Source: Nitrospirota bacterium
Lineage (GTDB): Bacteria; Nitrospirota; Thermodesulfovibrionia; Thermodesulfovibrionales; Dissulfurispiraceae
Direction of reading: 5' to 3'
Assembly: GCA_004321915.1 (NCBI GenBank)
Contig: SCQE01000081.1
Span: 62,001-126,000, forward strand
Length of the DNA: 64,000 bases
Shown here: in pieces, positions 37,802 to 45,515 of the stretch
Layout: each line of letters opens with the position of its first letter
How positions within the stretch are numbered: the stretch's first letter is position 1
The notes under the pieces: model-generated
Database searches by the model: none
What the model was told of the DNA's origin: nothing
Seen by the model: only the letters and a program-made list of their open reading frames with translations
Position numbers and translations under genes: made by a program

Positions 37802-39046
37802 ATGCCTAAAAAAGAGAGACTCGGAATAATCGTAGGCGGCGGTCCTGCGCCGGGCATTAACGGAGTAATAAGTTCGGCCGTGATCGAGGCCGTAAACGAA
37901 GGGCACCAAGTCCTCGGCATCAGGGGCGGATTCAAAAGCCTGTTCGACGGGGACCTGTCCGCCGCAATACCGCTCACAATAGACGATGTTTCTAGGATCC
38001 ACGCTCAGGGCGGCTCTATCCTCAGGACCTCACGCGAATATCCGGACAGGGTAAAAGAGAAGTTCAAGAAACTGATGGAAACCCTGAAGCGCCTCCAAAT
38101 CCGGTATCTGCTCACCATCGGAGGCGAAGGCACGCTATTCATGGCCAACTGGATAGAACGCGAAGGCAAAGGAAAAATAAGCGTAATACATGTGCCTAAA
38201 ACCATCGACAACGACATTGCCCTGCCGGGCGGCGTGCCGACCTTCGGATACGAGACTGCCAGACATTACGGCGTGCAAATAACCGAGAACCTTATGGAAG
38301 ACGCAAAGACAACGGGCCGCTGGTATTTTGTGACCGCTATGGGACGGCATGCAGGCCACCTTGCGCTCGGCATAGGAAAGGCCGCTGGCGCTACAGTGAC
38401 CTTGATCGCCGAAGAATTCCCCGGAAAAAAGATTTCGCTCAAAAAGGTCTCGGACATACTTACCGGTTCTATAATAAAGCGGCTTTCTATGAACAGAGAC
38501 CACGGGGTCGCGATATTGGCGGAAGGCATCTCAGAAAAATTCGACCTCGACGAACTCAGCCGTTACGAGAAACTCGAAAAGGACGAGACCGGAAGGGTAA
38601 GGCTTTCGGAAATACAGTTGGGCCGGGTGCTGAAAAATTTCGTAAAGAAAAACCTCGACGGGCTTGGTATCAAAATCACGATCGTGGACAAAAACATCGG
38701 CTACGAACTCAGGTGCGCAGACCCTATCCCCTTTGACGTGGAATACACGAGAAACTTGGGCTACGGCGCAGTAAAGGCGATACTGAGCGGCAGCAGCGGC
38801 TTCACTATTGTTTTTTATGACGGCAGGTTAAAACAGATACCCTTTGACGAAATGTTCGAGCCCGACACCGGCAGATCGGTGGTCAGAGTAGTGGACGTCT
38901 GTTCTGAAAATTACGAGGTCGGCAGAAAATACATGATACGCCTCGAAACGGAAGACCTGAAAGACCCGTCGGTAAAAAAACTTGCGCAGGTTTCAAAGAT
39001 TCCGGTCAAGGCCTTCGCAAAAAGATTCGAGCACATCTTCAGCTGA
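37802..39046 (+). CDS. 6-phosphofructokinase (ATP- or pyrophosphate-dependent)
   Basis: The 414-aa enzyme phosphorylates fructose-6-phosphate. The N-terminal loop is GGGPAPGINGV. The phosphoryl-donor region reads TIGGEGTLFMA and the substrate loop PKTIDNDIALPG, followed by MGRHAGHLALG. The Gly in GGEG is the ATP-type residue, while Lys in PKTIDND is the pyrophosphate-type residue. This mixed signature is known in group III PFKs, many of which use ATP, so the donor cannot be fixed from sequence alone. Confidence 0.88.
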   Translation: MPKKERLGIIVGGGPAPGINGVISSAVIEAVNEGHQVLGIRGGFKSLFDGDLSAAIPLTIDDVSRIHAQGGSILRTSREYPDRVKEKFKKLMETLKRLQIRYLLTIGGEGTLFMANWIEREGKGKISVIHVPKTIDNDIALPGGVPTFGYETARHYGVQITENLMEDAKTTGRWYFVTAMGRHAGHLALGIGKAAGATVTLIAEEFPGKKISLKKVSDILTGSIIKRLSMNRDHGVAILAEGISEKFDLDELSRYEKLEKDETGRVRLSEIQLGRVLKNFVKKNLDGLGIKITIVDKNIGYELRCADPIPFDVEYTRNLGYGAVKAILSGSSGFTIVFYDGRLKQIPFDEMFEPDTGRSVVRVVDVCSENYEVGRKYMIRLETEDLKDPSVKKLAQVSKIPVKAFAKRFEHIFS

Positions 39047-39059
39047 ACAACGCGCGGCC

Positions 39060-39818
39060 TTATGCCGCTGATTCGTCCCACGACTTTTTCAGATATTCGA
39101 GGGCATCGTAGTTCGTCAAGTCCAGATGGACCGGCGTTACCGACACATAGCCTGAAAGGACCGCCTGCACATCCATGCCCTCGCCCTGCTCCCAGTAAGG
39201 CGTTCCCCCGCCTATCCAGAAATGCTTGTCCCCCCACGGCGAGTATGTTTCCTGAATCGCCCCGTCATAGACCCTTTTGCCCTGCCGCGTAAGTCTCATG
39301 CCTTTTACCCCGGCTTTAGGGACATTAGGCACATTAACGTTCAACAGCGTGTCGTAGGGCAATGATTTGTCGAGTATGTAGTTGGCGACTTTTATGGCGT
39401 AAGGAACGGCAGTATCGTAATGGTGCGGCTTGTCTCCGACAACCGAAATTGCGAATGCCGGCGAATTCAGAATAGTCCCTTCTATAGCGGCCGCGACTGT
39501 GCCCGAATACGTGATGTCGTCGCCGAGATTGGCGCCTTTGTTGATCCCCGAGGCAACGAGATCGGGCCTTCGCGGCAACACCTTGCTGATGGCAAGGGCA
39601 ACGCAATCGGTCGGCGTCCCGTTTACGCTGTAAACATTCTCGCGCAACTCCTCGACCTTCAGCGGCTTGTGCAGCGTAAGCGAGTGGCCTGCCGCGCTCC
39701 TCTCCCGGTCGGGCGCAACGATATAAGCGTCGCCGACCTCCTTCATCGCCTTGAAAAGAGCAAGTATCCCGGGAGCGTGAACGCCGTCGTCATTGGTAAC
39801 AAGAATAAGTGGTCTCAT
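39060..39818 (-). CDS. surE: 5'-nucleotidase SurE
   Basis: SurE is a metal-dependent nucleoside monophosphate phosphatase. The N-terminal LVTNDDGVHAPGI holds the catalytic Asp pair, and VNGTPTDCVALAIS and SGINKGANLGDDITYSGTVAAA are conserved. I prefer ATG 39818 (MRPLILVTNDDG), which matches family N-termini; ATG 39839 is the alternative. Neither has a strong Shine-Dalgarno. About 252 aa. Confidence 0.94.
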   Translation of the reverse strand: MRPLILVTNDDGVHAPGILALFKAMKEVGDAYIVAPDRERSAAGHSLTLHKPLKVEELRENVYSVNGTPTDCVALAISKVLPRRPDLVASGINKGANLGDDITYSGTVAAAIEGTILNSPAFAISVVGDKPHHYDTAVPYAIKVANYILDKSLPYDTLLNVNVPNVPKAGVKGMRLTRQGKRVYDGAIQETYSPWGDKHFWIGGGTPYWEQGEGMDVQAVLSGYVSVTPVHLDLTNYDALEYLKKSWDESAA

Positions 39819-39907
39819 GGTTTGTAGGTGCTTGGACATTATAGAATTTGCAAGGCTTCAGGCGCAATCGCGCTTGAGGGAAACAGAGACCGCAGAATCA
39901 GACATCT

Positions 39908-39948
39908 GTGTGCCAAAGTGGCAACCCCCGTGTGCCAACTTGGCAATC
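39908..39948. promoter_or_regulatory. paired operator-like direct repeats GTGTGCCAA-NN-TGGCAA
   Basis: Two copies (39908-39926 and 39930-39948) with a 22-base period each contain an inner palindrome, TGCCAAAGTGGCA and TGCCAACTTGGCA. Such a pair suggests a dimeric regulator bound on one face of the helix. They lie 90-130 bases upstream of surE. The regulator is unknown. Confidence 0.4.
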
Positions 39949-40199
39949 CATATTCCGCTCATGCCCCAATCCGCAAAACAGCCAAAATAAAGACTCCACA
40001 CACAACCAACTGAAATATTTGCTCAATCTTTATTGCTCCGCTTCGTTCAGAAAAATCGGTCAACGCACCAAAAGGCGGGCACGAATCTTGTAATAGTAAG
40101 CTGATTGCTGATTGCTGATAACTGACCGCTGTTTTTGCTGCGGTTGTATAATAGGGCAAATGAAGATAAGTGGCAACGATGGACTACGGAGAAAAAAGA

Positions 40200-40248
40200 G
40201 TGAAGCTGAATGCTGATGGCTGATAGCTGAACGCTAATTGATTATGGG
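40200..40248 (+). repeat. 49-bp direct repeat, left copy (GCTGATN heptamers)
   Basis: This copy reads GTGAAGCTGAATGCTGATGG... to ...GATTATGGG and matches 40867-40915 at 47 of 49 positions. The core is a run of GCTGA(A/T)N heptamers. Together the copies flank the ORF6N gene. Confidence 0.75.
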
Positions 40249-40342
40249 TTGCGGTCAAAACTGATTGCTGATGCCTGAGAACTATGCTTTGTATCTGGTG
40301 TGATTGAGGCATGATTGGGGAAATATAATATTGGAGGCAACT

Positions 40343-40870
40343 ATGAGCGCAGTCGTTCCAATGGAAATTATTGAAGGGAAAATTCTGCTTATAAGGGGTA
40401 AAAAGGTCATGTTGGACAGGGATTTGGCCCTGCTCTATGGTGTTGAAACAAGGACGTTAAATCAGGCTGTAAGAAGGAATATCAGCCGGTTCCCCGAAGA
40501 CTTCATGTTTCAATTATCAAATGAAGAAATGGAAAATTGGAAATCACAAATTGTGATATCCAATAAGGAGAGGATGGGACTTAGAAAAAGGCCGAATGCT
40601 TTCACCGAAAACGGCGTCGCAATGCTGTCCAGCGTTCTGAACAGTGAACGGGCAATTGAAGTCAACATCCAGATAATGCGGACTTTTACGAAACTTCGGG
40701 AAATACTCTCCACTCATAAAGAGCTTGCCCATAAGCTGGCGCAGCTTGAAAATAGAATTGAACGACATGACGGAGAGATAAAGGCAATATTCAATGCCAT
40801 CAGGCAGTTGATGGCCGAGCCAAAGAAGCCGAGAAAGAAGGTCGGTTTTCTGCGGGAAAAAGAAGAGTGA
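40343..40870 (+). CDS. ORF6N-domain protein (KilA/antirepressor-related)
   Basis: The start ATG 40343 follows TTGGAGGC by a few bases. Residues about 7-100 form the ORF6N DNA-binding domain: IEGKILLIRGKKVMLDRDLALLYGVETRTLNQAVRRN, quoted here by its parts KVMLDRDLALLYGV and RFPEDFMFQLS. A C-terminal coiled coil (about 115-160) ends in a Lys/Arg tail. The family occurs in phages and mobile islands and probably regulates transcription. The gene is bracketed by 49-bp direct repeats; its stop codon falls in the right copy. Confidence 0.85.
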   Translation: MSAVVPMEIIEGKILLIRGKKVMLDRDLALLYGVETRTLNQAVRRNISRFPEDFMFQLSNEEMENWKSQIVISNKERMGLRKRPNAFTENGVAMLSSVLNSERAIEVNIQIMRTFTKLREILSTHKELAHKLAQLENRIERHDGEIKAIFNAIRQLMAEPKKPRKKVGFLREKEE

Positions 40871-40915
40871 AGCTGAATGCTGACGGCTGATAGCTGAACG
40901 CTGATTGATTATGGG
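40867..40915 (+). repeat. 49-bp direct repeat, right copy (GCTGATN heptamers)
   Basis: The match to 40200-40248 has two mismatches. The copy begins inside the last codons of the ORF6N gene and ends just before the Shine-Dalgarno of the WYL gene at 40924. Confidence 0.75.
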
Positions 40916-40923
40916 GAGGGATT

Positions 40924-41907
40924 ATGAGCAGTAAGCTTGCCTTTGAACGTTTTATTTGGTTTCACGAACAGGTGAAAGCCGGGGGTTTTCCCAATACCGG
41001 CCATCTTGCGCGCCAATTCGAGATCTCACAGCGCACCGCACAGCGGAACATCGAATTCATGCGCGACCGCCTCGGCGCTCCGTTGCTCTACAATAAGGAC
41101 AAACGGGGATATCTTTACAGCGACGATTCCTACGAACTGCCGCCTCAGCGGTTCAGCGAAGAAAGCGTCATGGCGCTCTCCCTTGCCGTAAGGCTTTCAT
41201 CCTCGGTGCCGGATGAAAAGATAAAGCACGACCTCTGCTCCGTTTTGGCCAAGATACTCGGCAGACGGCGCGGCAAGGCCTTTTGTTTCGAAGACATAGC
41301 CGAAAAGATATCGGTGAAGAACATCGAATATTCCAGAACGACAGGCGGCCTGTTCCATAATATCGTCACGGCCATCTTCAAGTCTAACCCGCTTGTAATA
41401 TCATACTACTCGCCGCATACGCGGGAGCAAAGCTCGCGGGTGATAATGCCTCTGCACTTGCTCCATTACATGGGCAGTTGGCATCTCGTGGCCTATTGTA
41501 CAAATAGAAAAGGTCTCAGAGATTTTGTCCTTGCAAGGATTAAATCCGTAGAACAAACGTCCAGCAATGTAATTCTGCCGGACAATCTGCCGCCTGTAAA
41601 AGAATACGTCAGGCACAATTTCGGCATAATGCAGGGTGGTAAGACCTTTGCGGTAAGACTGCTCTTTGCCCCTTCGGTGGCAGAATGGATAAGCGAACAG
41701 GTCTGGCATCCTGAACAAAAAACGATTGCAAAAAAAGACGGCAGCCTGCTCATGAGATTTCCGGCATCCGACCATCGCGAGCTAAAGAAAAAAATACTGG
41801 CCCACGGTGCGAATGTTGTAGTGGTTTCTCCAAAGTCACTTGCGGAAGAGATAAAAAATGAGATACATAAAATGTCAACGATATATCAGGACTACGACAT
41901 TATTTGA
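40924..41907 (+). CDS. WYL-domain transcriptional regulator, candidate CRISPR-Cas regulator
   Basis: The 327-aa protein has an N-terminal winged helix (residues about 20-65, HLARQFEISQRTAQRNIEFM), a WYL domain (about 135-215, PLHLLHYMGSWHLVAYC and DFVLARIKSV) and a WCX C-terminal domain. Related WYL proteins are known as repressors or activators of cas operons, and this one is encoded 750 bases upstream of cas3 on the same strand. That link is inference. It is only distantly similar to the WYL protein at 7889-8893. A GGAGGG lies before the start. Confidence 0.87.
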   Translation: MSSKLAFERFIWFHEQVKAGGFPNTGHLARQFEISQRTAQRNIEFMRDRLGAPLLYNKDKRGYLYSDDSYELPPQRFSEESVMALSLAVRLSSSVPDEKIKHDLCSVLAKILGRRRGKAFCFEDIAEKISVKNIEYSRTTGGLFHNIVTAIFKSNPLVISYYSPHTREQSSRVIMPLHLLHYMGSWHLVAYCTNRKGLRDFVLARIKSVEQTSSNVILPDNLPPVKEYVRHNFGIMQGGKTFAVRLLFAPSVAEWISEQVWHPEQKTIAKKDGSLLMRFPASDHRELKKKILAHGANVVVVSPKSLAEEIKNEIHKMSTIYQDYDII

Positions 41908-41949
41908 CATAGCGGGGGTGGTAAGATAGAACGCGAAAGGAAAGTTGCC

Positions 41950-42060
41950 ATGAGGGACGCAGTGCAAGCAGCATTGAAGGGACTTGAATACCTCCCTGAC
42001 GATGAAGAACTGAAGGGAAAGGCAAGCTCGGCGGAACTGCGGCTGAAAGGCCATAGTTGA
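41950..42060 (+). CDS. short hypothetical ORF (36 aa), possibly a gene remnant
   Basis: The frame ATG 41950 to TGA 42058-42060 encodes MRDAVQAALKGLEYLPDDE... with a helix-like acidic/basic pattern. It lacks a good Shine-Dalgarno and is not recognised. The codons before the ATG remain open back to 41910 and look protein-like, so it may be the tail of a lost gene. Confidence 0.25.
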   Translation: MRDAVQAALKGLEYLPDDEELKGKASSAELRLKGHS

Positions 42061-42087
42061 CAGCTTACGGCTGGTTTGTGTGGCGAA

Positions 42088-42107
42088 TTGTATAATAGGG
42101 CAAATGA
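42088..42107 (+). repeat. second copy of TTGTATAATAGGGCAAATGA (first at 40144-40163)
   Basis: The 20 bases are identical in both places and contain a perfect TATAAT. Each copy lies upstream of an antirepressor-type gene, ORF6N (40343) or Bro-N (42168), and next to GCTGATN heptamers. It could be a shared promoter -10 region or part of a repeat family. Confidence 0.6.
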
Positions 42108-42167
42108 CAGCCGATCGCTGATCGCTGTTTTTGATACTATTTGGAAATAATGGGAAAAGGAGACATT

Positions 42168-42490
42168 ATGACCGACAAACAATTAGCGGTTTTCAAAGGC
42201 AAACAAATCCGCAGGCATTGGGACGAAGACAATGAGAAGTGGTTATTTTCAATAATCGACATCGTTGAGGTTTTGACCGACAGTTCTATTCCAAAACGAT
42301 ACTGGTCCGACCTTAAGCGTAAGCTAAGGCAGGAAGGAAGTCAGGTGTACGAAAAAATCGTACACCTGAAAATGCAGGCTGCTGACGGCAAGTATTATCT
42401 CACCGACTGCGCTGATACGGAAAGGTCGTATCAAAAGAAAACTATCTGACAGAAGCGGAAAGCAAAAAAAGGCTGGAGAGAAAAAAGTAA
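42168..42490 (+). pseudogene. Bro-N/phage antirepressor-type gene with internal deletion and frameshift
   Basis: ATG 42168 has AAAAGGAGA upstream. The first about 85 codons (FKGKQIRRHWDEDNEKWLFS, IDIVEVLTD, YWSDLKRKL, KYYLTDCADTE) match the Bro-N domain family. The family protein continues for well over 100 residues, but here the frame ends at 42449. The expected C-terminal tail (KVVSKENYLTEAE...) appears straight after the junction at about 42422, in another frame, ending at TAA 42490. The simplest reading is an internal deletion that fused the two ends out of frame. Confidence 0.65.
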
Positions 42491-42501
42491 GAGGATTTGC
42501 A

Positions 42502-42660
42502 ATGGCACAGAACGCAAAGAAGACCGAACATTCCGGGGCGAAGAAAGGCAACGGAGCTTATTGGGGCAGGAAAGTTGCGGCGAAAAAAGAGTCGAACAAA
42601 AAGCGGCGGGAGAATGACAAAACAAGCGTCACTGACGATTGCGAAGTGAGGATAAAATGA
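42502..42660 (+). CDS. small basic protein (52 aa) upstream of cas3
   Basis: ATG 42502 follows AAGAGGATTTGC and the ORF ends at TGA 42658-42660, which overlaps the cas3 start as ATGA. The product, MAQNAKKTEHSGAKKGNGAY..., is very rich in Lys/Arg and contains a HSGAKKGNGAYWGRK motif. Similar small proteins follow Bro-N antirepressors in mobile islands. It may bind nucleic acid. The overlap implies translational coupling with cas3. Confidence 0.55.
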   Translation: MAQNAKKTEHSGAKKGNGAYWGRKVAAKKESNKKRRENDKTSVTDDCEVRIK

Positions 42661-44849
42661 GCGAACCTATTGCACATATCACTGAAGACGGTAGAGAGCA
42701 CGGTCTTTATGAGCATCTGACCGGTACGGCTAAGATAGCTTCTGAGTTTGCGGCTGGATTCGGGTGTGGAGAATGGGGCTATCTAGCGGGGTTATGGCAT
42801 GACTTGGGGAAGTTCTCACCGGCGTTCCAGAAGAAAATACGCGCCGCCGCAGGTTCCGGTATAGAAGCACATATCGAAGCGAAGGCTCGTGTTGACCACT
42901 CAACAGCAGGCGCTATTTATTCAGTCGAGAAATGCAATGGAATCGGACGCATTTTAGCGTACCTATCAGCGGGACATCATGCTGGGCTGGCCGACTGGCA
43001 ATCTCATGAAACCGGTTTAAAAGCGCTTTCACAAAGGCTATTAAATAATTCTCTGCTTGACGATGCCCGACAAGGATCAGTCCCTGATGAAATTCTCAAT
43101 TATTCCCTGCCAACACAAAAACCCAAATCCGGCTCTGACCATGCCTTCTGGATTCGCATGCTTTTTTCATGCCTTGTGGATGCCGACTTTCTTGATACCG
43201 AAAAATTCTTTGATTCCAACAAATCAAAACTTCGCGGTAATTACCCCAACATTGATGAATTATTAAAAATGTTTACCGAGTATATGCAGGGGAAAAGCAG
43301 CACTGCACCTGACACGCCGGTCAATCGCATTCGGGCAAAAGTGCTTAAAAGGTGCCTATCTATAGCCTCAGAACCTTCAGGAACATATTCGCTGACAGTA
43401 CCTACAGGAGGAGGCAAGACACTGTCATCTATGGCTTTCGCACTCAATCATGCCGCAACTCACGGCAAAAAACGGATTATCTATGTAATCCCTTACACCA
43501 GCATTATTGAACAGTCGGCAGACCAGTTCAGGCAGATATTTGGCGAGACGATAATCGAGCACCACAGCAATGTTGACATTGAGGATGACTCCTTGGAGAC
43601 AGCCAAGTCCCGGCTTGCCTCGGAAAATTGGGACGCCCCTGTTATAGTCACAACATCAGTCCAGTTTTTTGAGTCTTTGTTTGCGTCACGCACCAGCAGA
43701 TGCCGCAAGTTGCACAACATTGCAAACAGTGTCGTAATACTTGATGAGGCTCAACTTCTGCCTCCAGATTTTTTGAAGCCGTCGCTGCACATTTTAAAAG
43801 AGCTTGTGAAGTTTTACGGGGTAACGCTTTTACTTTGTACTGCAACTCAACCGGCGCTCGGCAAACGGGAAGGCTTCAGTGAAGGGCTTGAAGGTGTAAC
43901 CGAAATAATAGAAGACCCAAGGGCGCTGCACGATTCCCTTAAACGCTTTAATATCCATGTGCCGGATAATCTTAACGAACCTTGCAGTTGGGAACCTCTT
44001 GCAGAAGAGCTTGTCGGTCATAAGTCTGTCCTCTGCATTGTAAACAGACGTGATGATGCAAGAGTGCTCTGGTCGCACATGCCGGAGGGAACTGTTCATC
44101 TTTCTGCCCTAATGTGCGGCGCTCATCGCTCAAAGGTGATAAGCGAAATAAAAGAACGGCTTACTGCGAAAGAACCTGTACGGCTGATAAGCACTCAACT
44201 GGTTGAGGCGGGTGTTGATATTGATTTTCCTGTTGTGTACCGTGCAATCGCCGGTCTTGACTCCATTGCGCAAGCCGCAGGCAGGTGTAACCGTGAGGGT
44301 TTAATAAGTAGCGGGAGCGTTCATGTTTTTATCCCGCCTAAAGATTCACCTCCCGGAATATTGAGGCAAACAGCAAATATCGGGCGTCGCTTGCTGATGA
44401 ACAAAGACAATGATCCTATCGCGCCTGCCCGGTTTGAGGAATTTTTTAGAGAATTATACTGGCTCAGGGGAGATCAACTCGACAGCAAAGGAATTCTGCT
44501 TGACCTTGCAGCTGACATGGAACTTCGTTTTAGTTTCAGAACTGCGGCCAGGAAATTTCAACTTATTGATGAAACTGCACAGGCATCTGTCATCGTCAGA
44601 TATGACGAGGGGAATAAGTATGTTGATATGCTTGACCGGATTGGCCCGGAGCGCTGGTTAATGAGAAAGCTGCAGCGATATGTTATTAATCTGCCGCGTT
44701 ATTTGCACACTAAACTGCTGGCGTCAGGAGCAATAAAGCAATGTTACCCGGGCATCTTCATTCAAAGCCATCCATCATTCTACGATGACAATCTGGGCTT
44801 CTGTCCTGACAGGTCTATAATTTATGAACCGGATGATTTAATAGCATGA
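42657..44849 (+). CDS. cas3: CRISPR-associated helicase/nuclease Cas3 (type I-C, HD fused)
   Basis: Cas3 is recruited by Cascade to nick and degrade target DNA. An N-terminal HD nuclease domain is visible (LWHDLGKFSPAFQKK, with STAGAIYS and SAGHHAGLADW). A superfamily 2 helicase follows with Walker A VPTGGGKTLSSMAFA (about residue 250), DEAQ-type motif II VVILDEAQLLP and motif VI QAAGRCNREG. Start ATG 42657 has GAGG upstream and gives a 730-aa protein. First cas gene. Confidence 0.95.
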   Translation: MSEPIAHITEDGREHGLYEHLTGTAKIASEFAAGFGCGEWGYLAGLWHDLGKFSPAFQKKIRAAAGSGIEAHIEAKARVDHSTAGAIYSVEKCNGIGRILAYLSAGHHAGLADWQSHETGLKALSQRLLNNSLLDDARQGSVPDEILNYSLPTQKPKSGSDHAFWIRMLFSCLVDADFLDTEKFFDSNKSKLRGNYPNIDELLKMFTEYMQGKSSTAPDTPVNRIRAKVLKRCLSIASEPSGTYSLTVPTGGGKTLSSMAFALNHAATHGKKRIIYVIPYTSIIEQSADQFRQIFGETIIEHHSNVDIEDDSLETAKSRLASENWDAPVIVTTSVQFFESLFASRTSRCRKLHNIANSVVILDEAQLLPPDFLKPSLHILKELVKFYGVTLLLCTATQPALGKREGFSEGLEGVTEIIEDPRALHDSLKRFNIHVPDNLNEPCSWEPLAEELVGHKSVLCIVNRRDDARVLWSHMPEGTVHLSALMCGAHRSKVISEIKERLTAKEPVRLISTQLVEAGVDIDFPVVYRAIAGLDSIAQAAGRCNREGLISSGSVHVFIPPKDSPPGILRQTANIGRRLLMNKDNDPIAPARFEEFFRELYWLRGDQLDSKGILLDLAADMELRFSFRTAARKFQLIDETAQASVIVRYDEGNKYVDMLDRIGPERWLMRKLQRYVINLPRYLHTKLLASGAIKQCYPGIFIQSHPSFYDDNLGFCPDRSIIYEPDDLIA

Positions 44850-44864
44850 AAAAGAGGAGGTCTT

Positions 44865-45515
44865 ATGTCTGACAATCAACGACGAAGTAGCGTGTTCAGA
44901 CTCAAGGTGTGGGGAGACAATGCCTGTTTCACAAGGCCGGAGATGAAGGTTGAGCGCGTATCATACGATGTGATGACGCCTTCTGCCGCACGCGGTATTC
45001 TGGAGGCCATACACTGGAAACCGGCCATCAGATGGCATATCACACAAATTGACGTGCTTAACCCTATCAAATGGACATCGGTGCGGCGCAACGAGGTCGG
45101 GATTAAGATGTCACCGTCATCAAAGCATATATTTGTCGAGAATCAGCGTCAGCAGAGGGCCGGGTTGCTTCTCCGTGATGTCGCGTATATCATTCACGCC
45201 TTCTTTGATATAACAGACAAGGCAGGGGCTGAGGACAATGTTATAAAACATCAGGAGATATTTCTTCGACGGGCACGCAAGGGGCAATGCTTTCACCGTC
45301 CATGCTTAGGCTGCCGTGAGTTTGCGGCTGACTTTGATGTGCTTGCCGACAATCAATCACTGCCTCAAACTATTGCTGAAACAAGAGATTTAGGCTGGAT
45401 GCTTTATGATCTCGATTTCAGCGGCAACGAGCCCAAGCCGCTTTTCTTTCGGGCATCACTGGCCACCGGCTCAATAAAAGTTCCAGCTTGGGGCAGCCCG
45501 GAGGTGCGTGGATGA
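44865..45515 (+). CDS. cas5c: Cas5c (Cas5d), crRNA-processing endonuclease of type I-C
   Basis: In type I-C, Cas5 replaces Cas6 as the pre-crRNA nuclease and then caps the crRNA 5' handle. The 216-aa protein begins with the Cas5 beta strand SSVFRLKVWGDNACFTRPE and contains the Csd-type YDVMTPSAARGILEAIHWKP and RRNEVG. The predicted crRNA tag would be the last bases of the repeat. The stop overlaps cas8c as ATGA. Confidence 0.94.
   Translation: MSDNQRRSSVFRLKVWGDNACFTRPEMKVERVSYDVMTPSAARGILEAIHWKPAIRWHITQIDVLNPIKWTSVRRNEVGIKMSPSSKHIFVENQRQQRAGLLLRDVAYIIHAFFDITDKAGAEDNVIKHQEIFLRRARKGQCFHRPCLGCREFAADFDVLADNQSLPQTIAETRDLGWMLYDLDFSGNEPKPLFFRASLATGSIKVPAWGSPEVRG

Larger units (their letters stand above)
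39840..40342. other. 503-bp non-coding repeat-rich region between surE and the ORF6N gene
   Basis: No gene is supported here. It holds a pair of 22-base-spaced operator-like repeats (39908-39948), a GCTGATT heptamer array (40092-40121), a 20-bp sequence that recurs at 42088 (40144-40163), and the left copy of a 49-bp direct repeat (40200-40248). This looks like the edge of an accessory island. Confidence 0.6.

Noticed and set aside
39908-39948. Sigma-54 promoter reading on the minus strand (TTGGCAC ... TTGCC)
   Set aside because: The GG to GC distance is two bases too long for a -24/-12 promoter; a pair of operator-like sites fits better.
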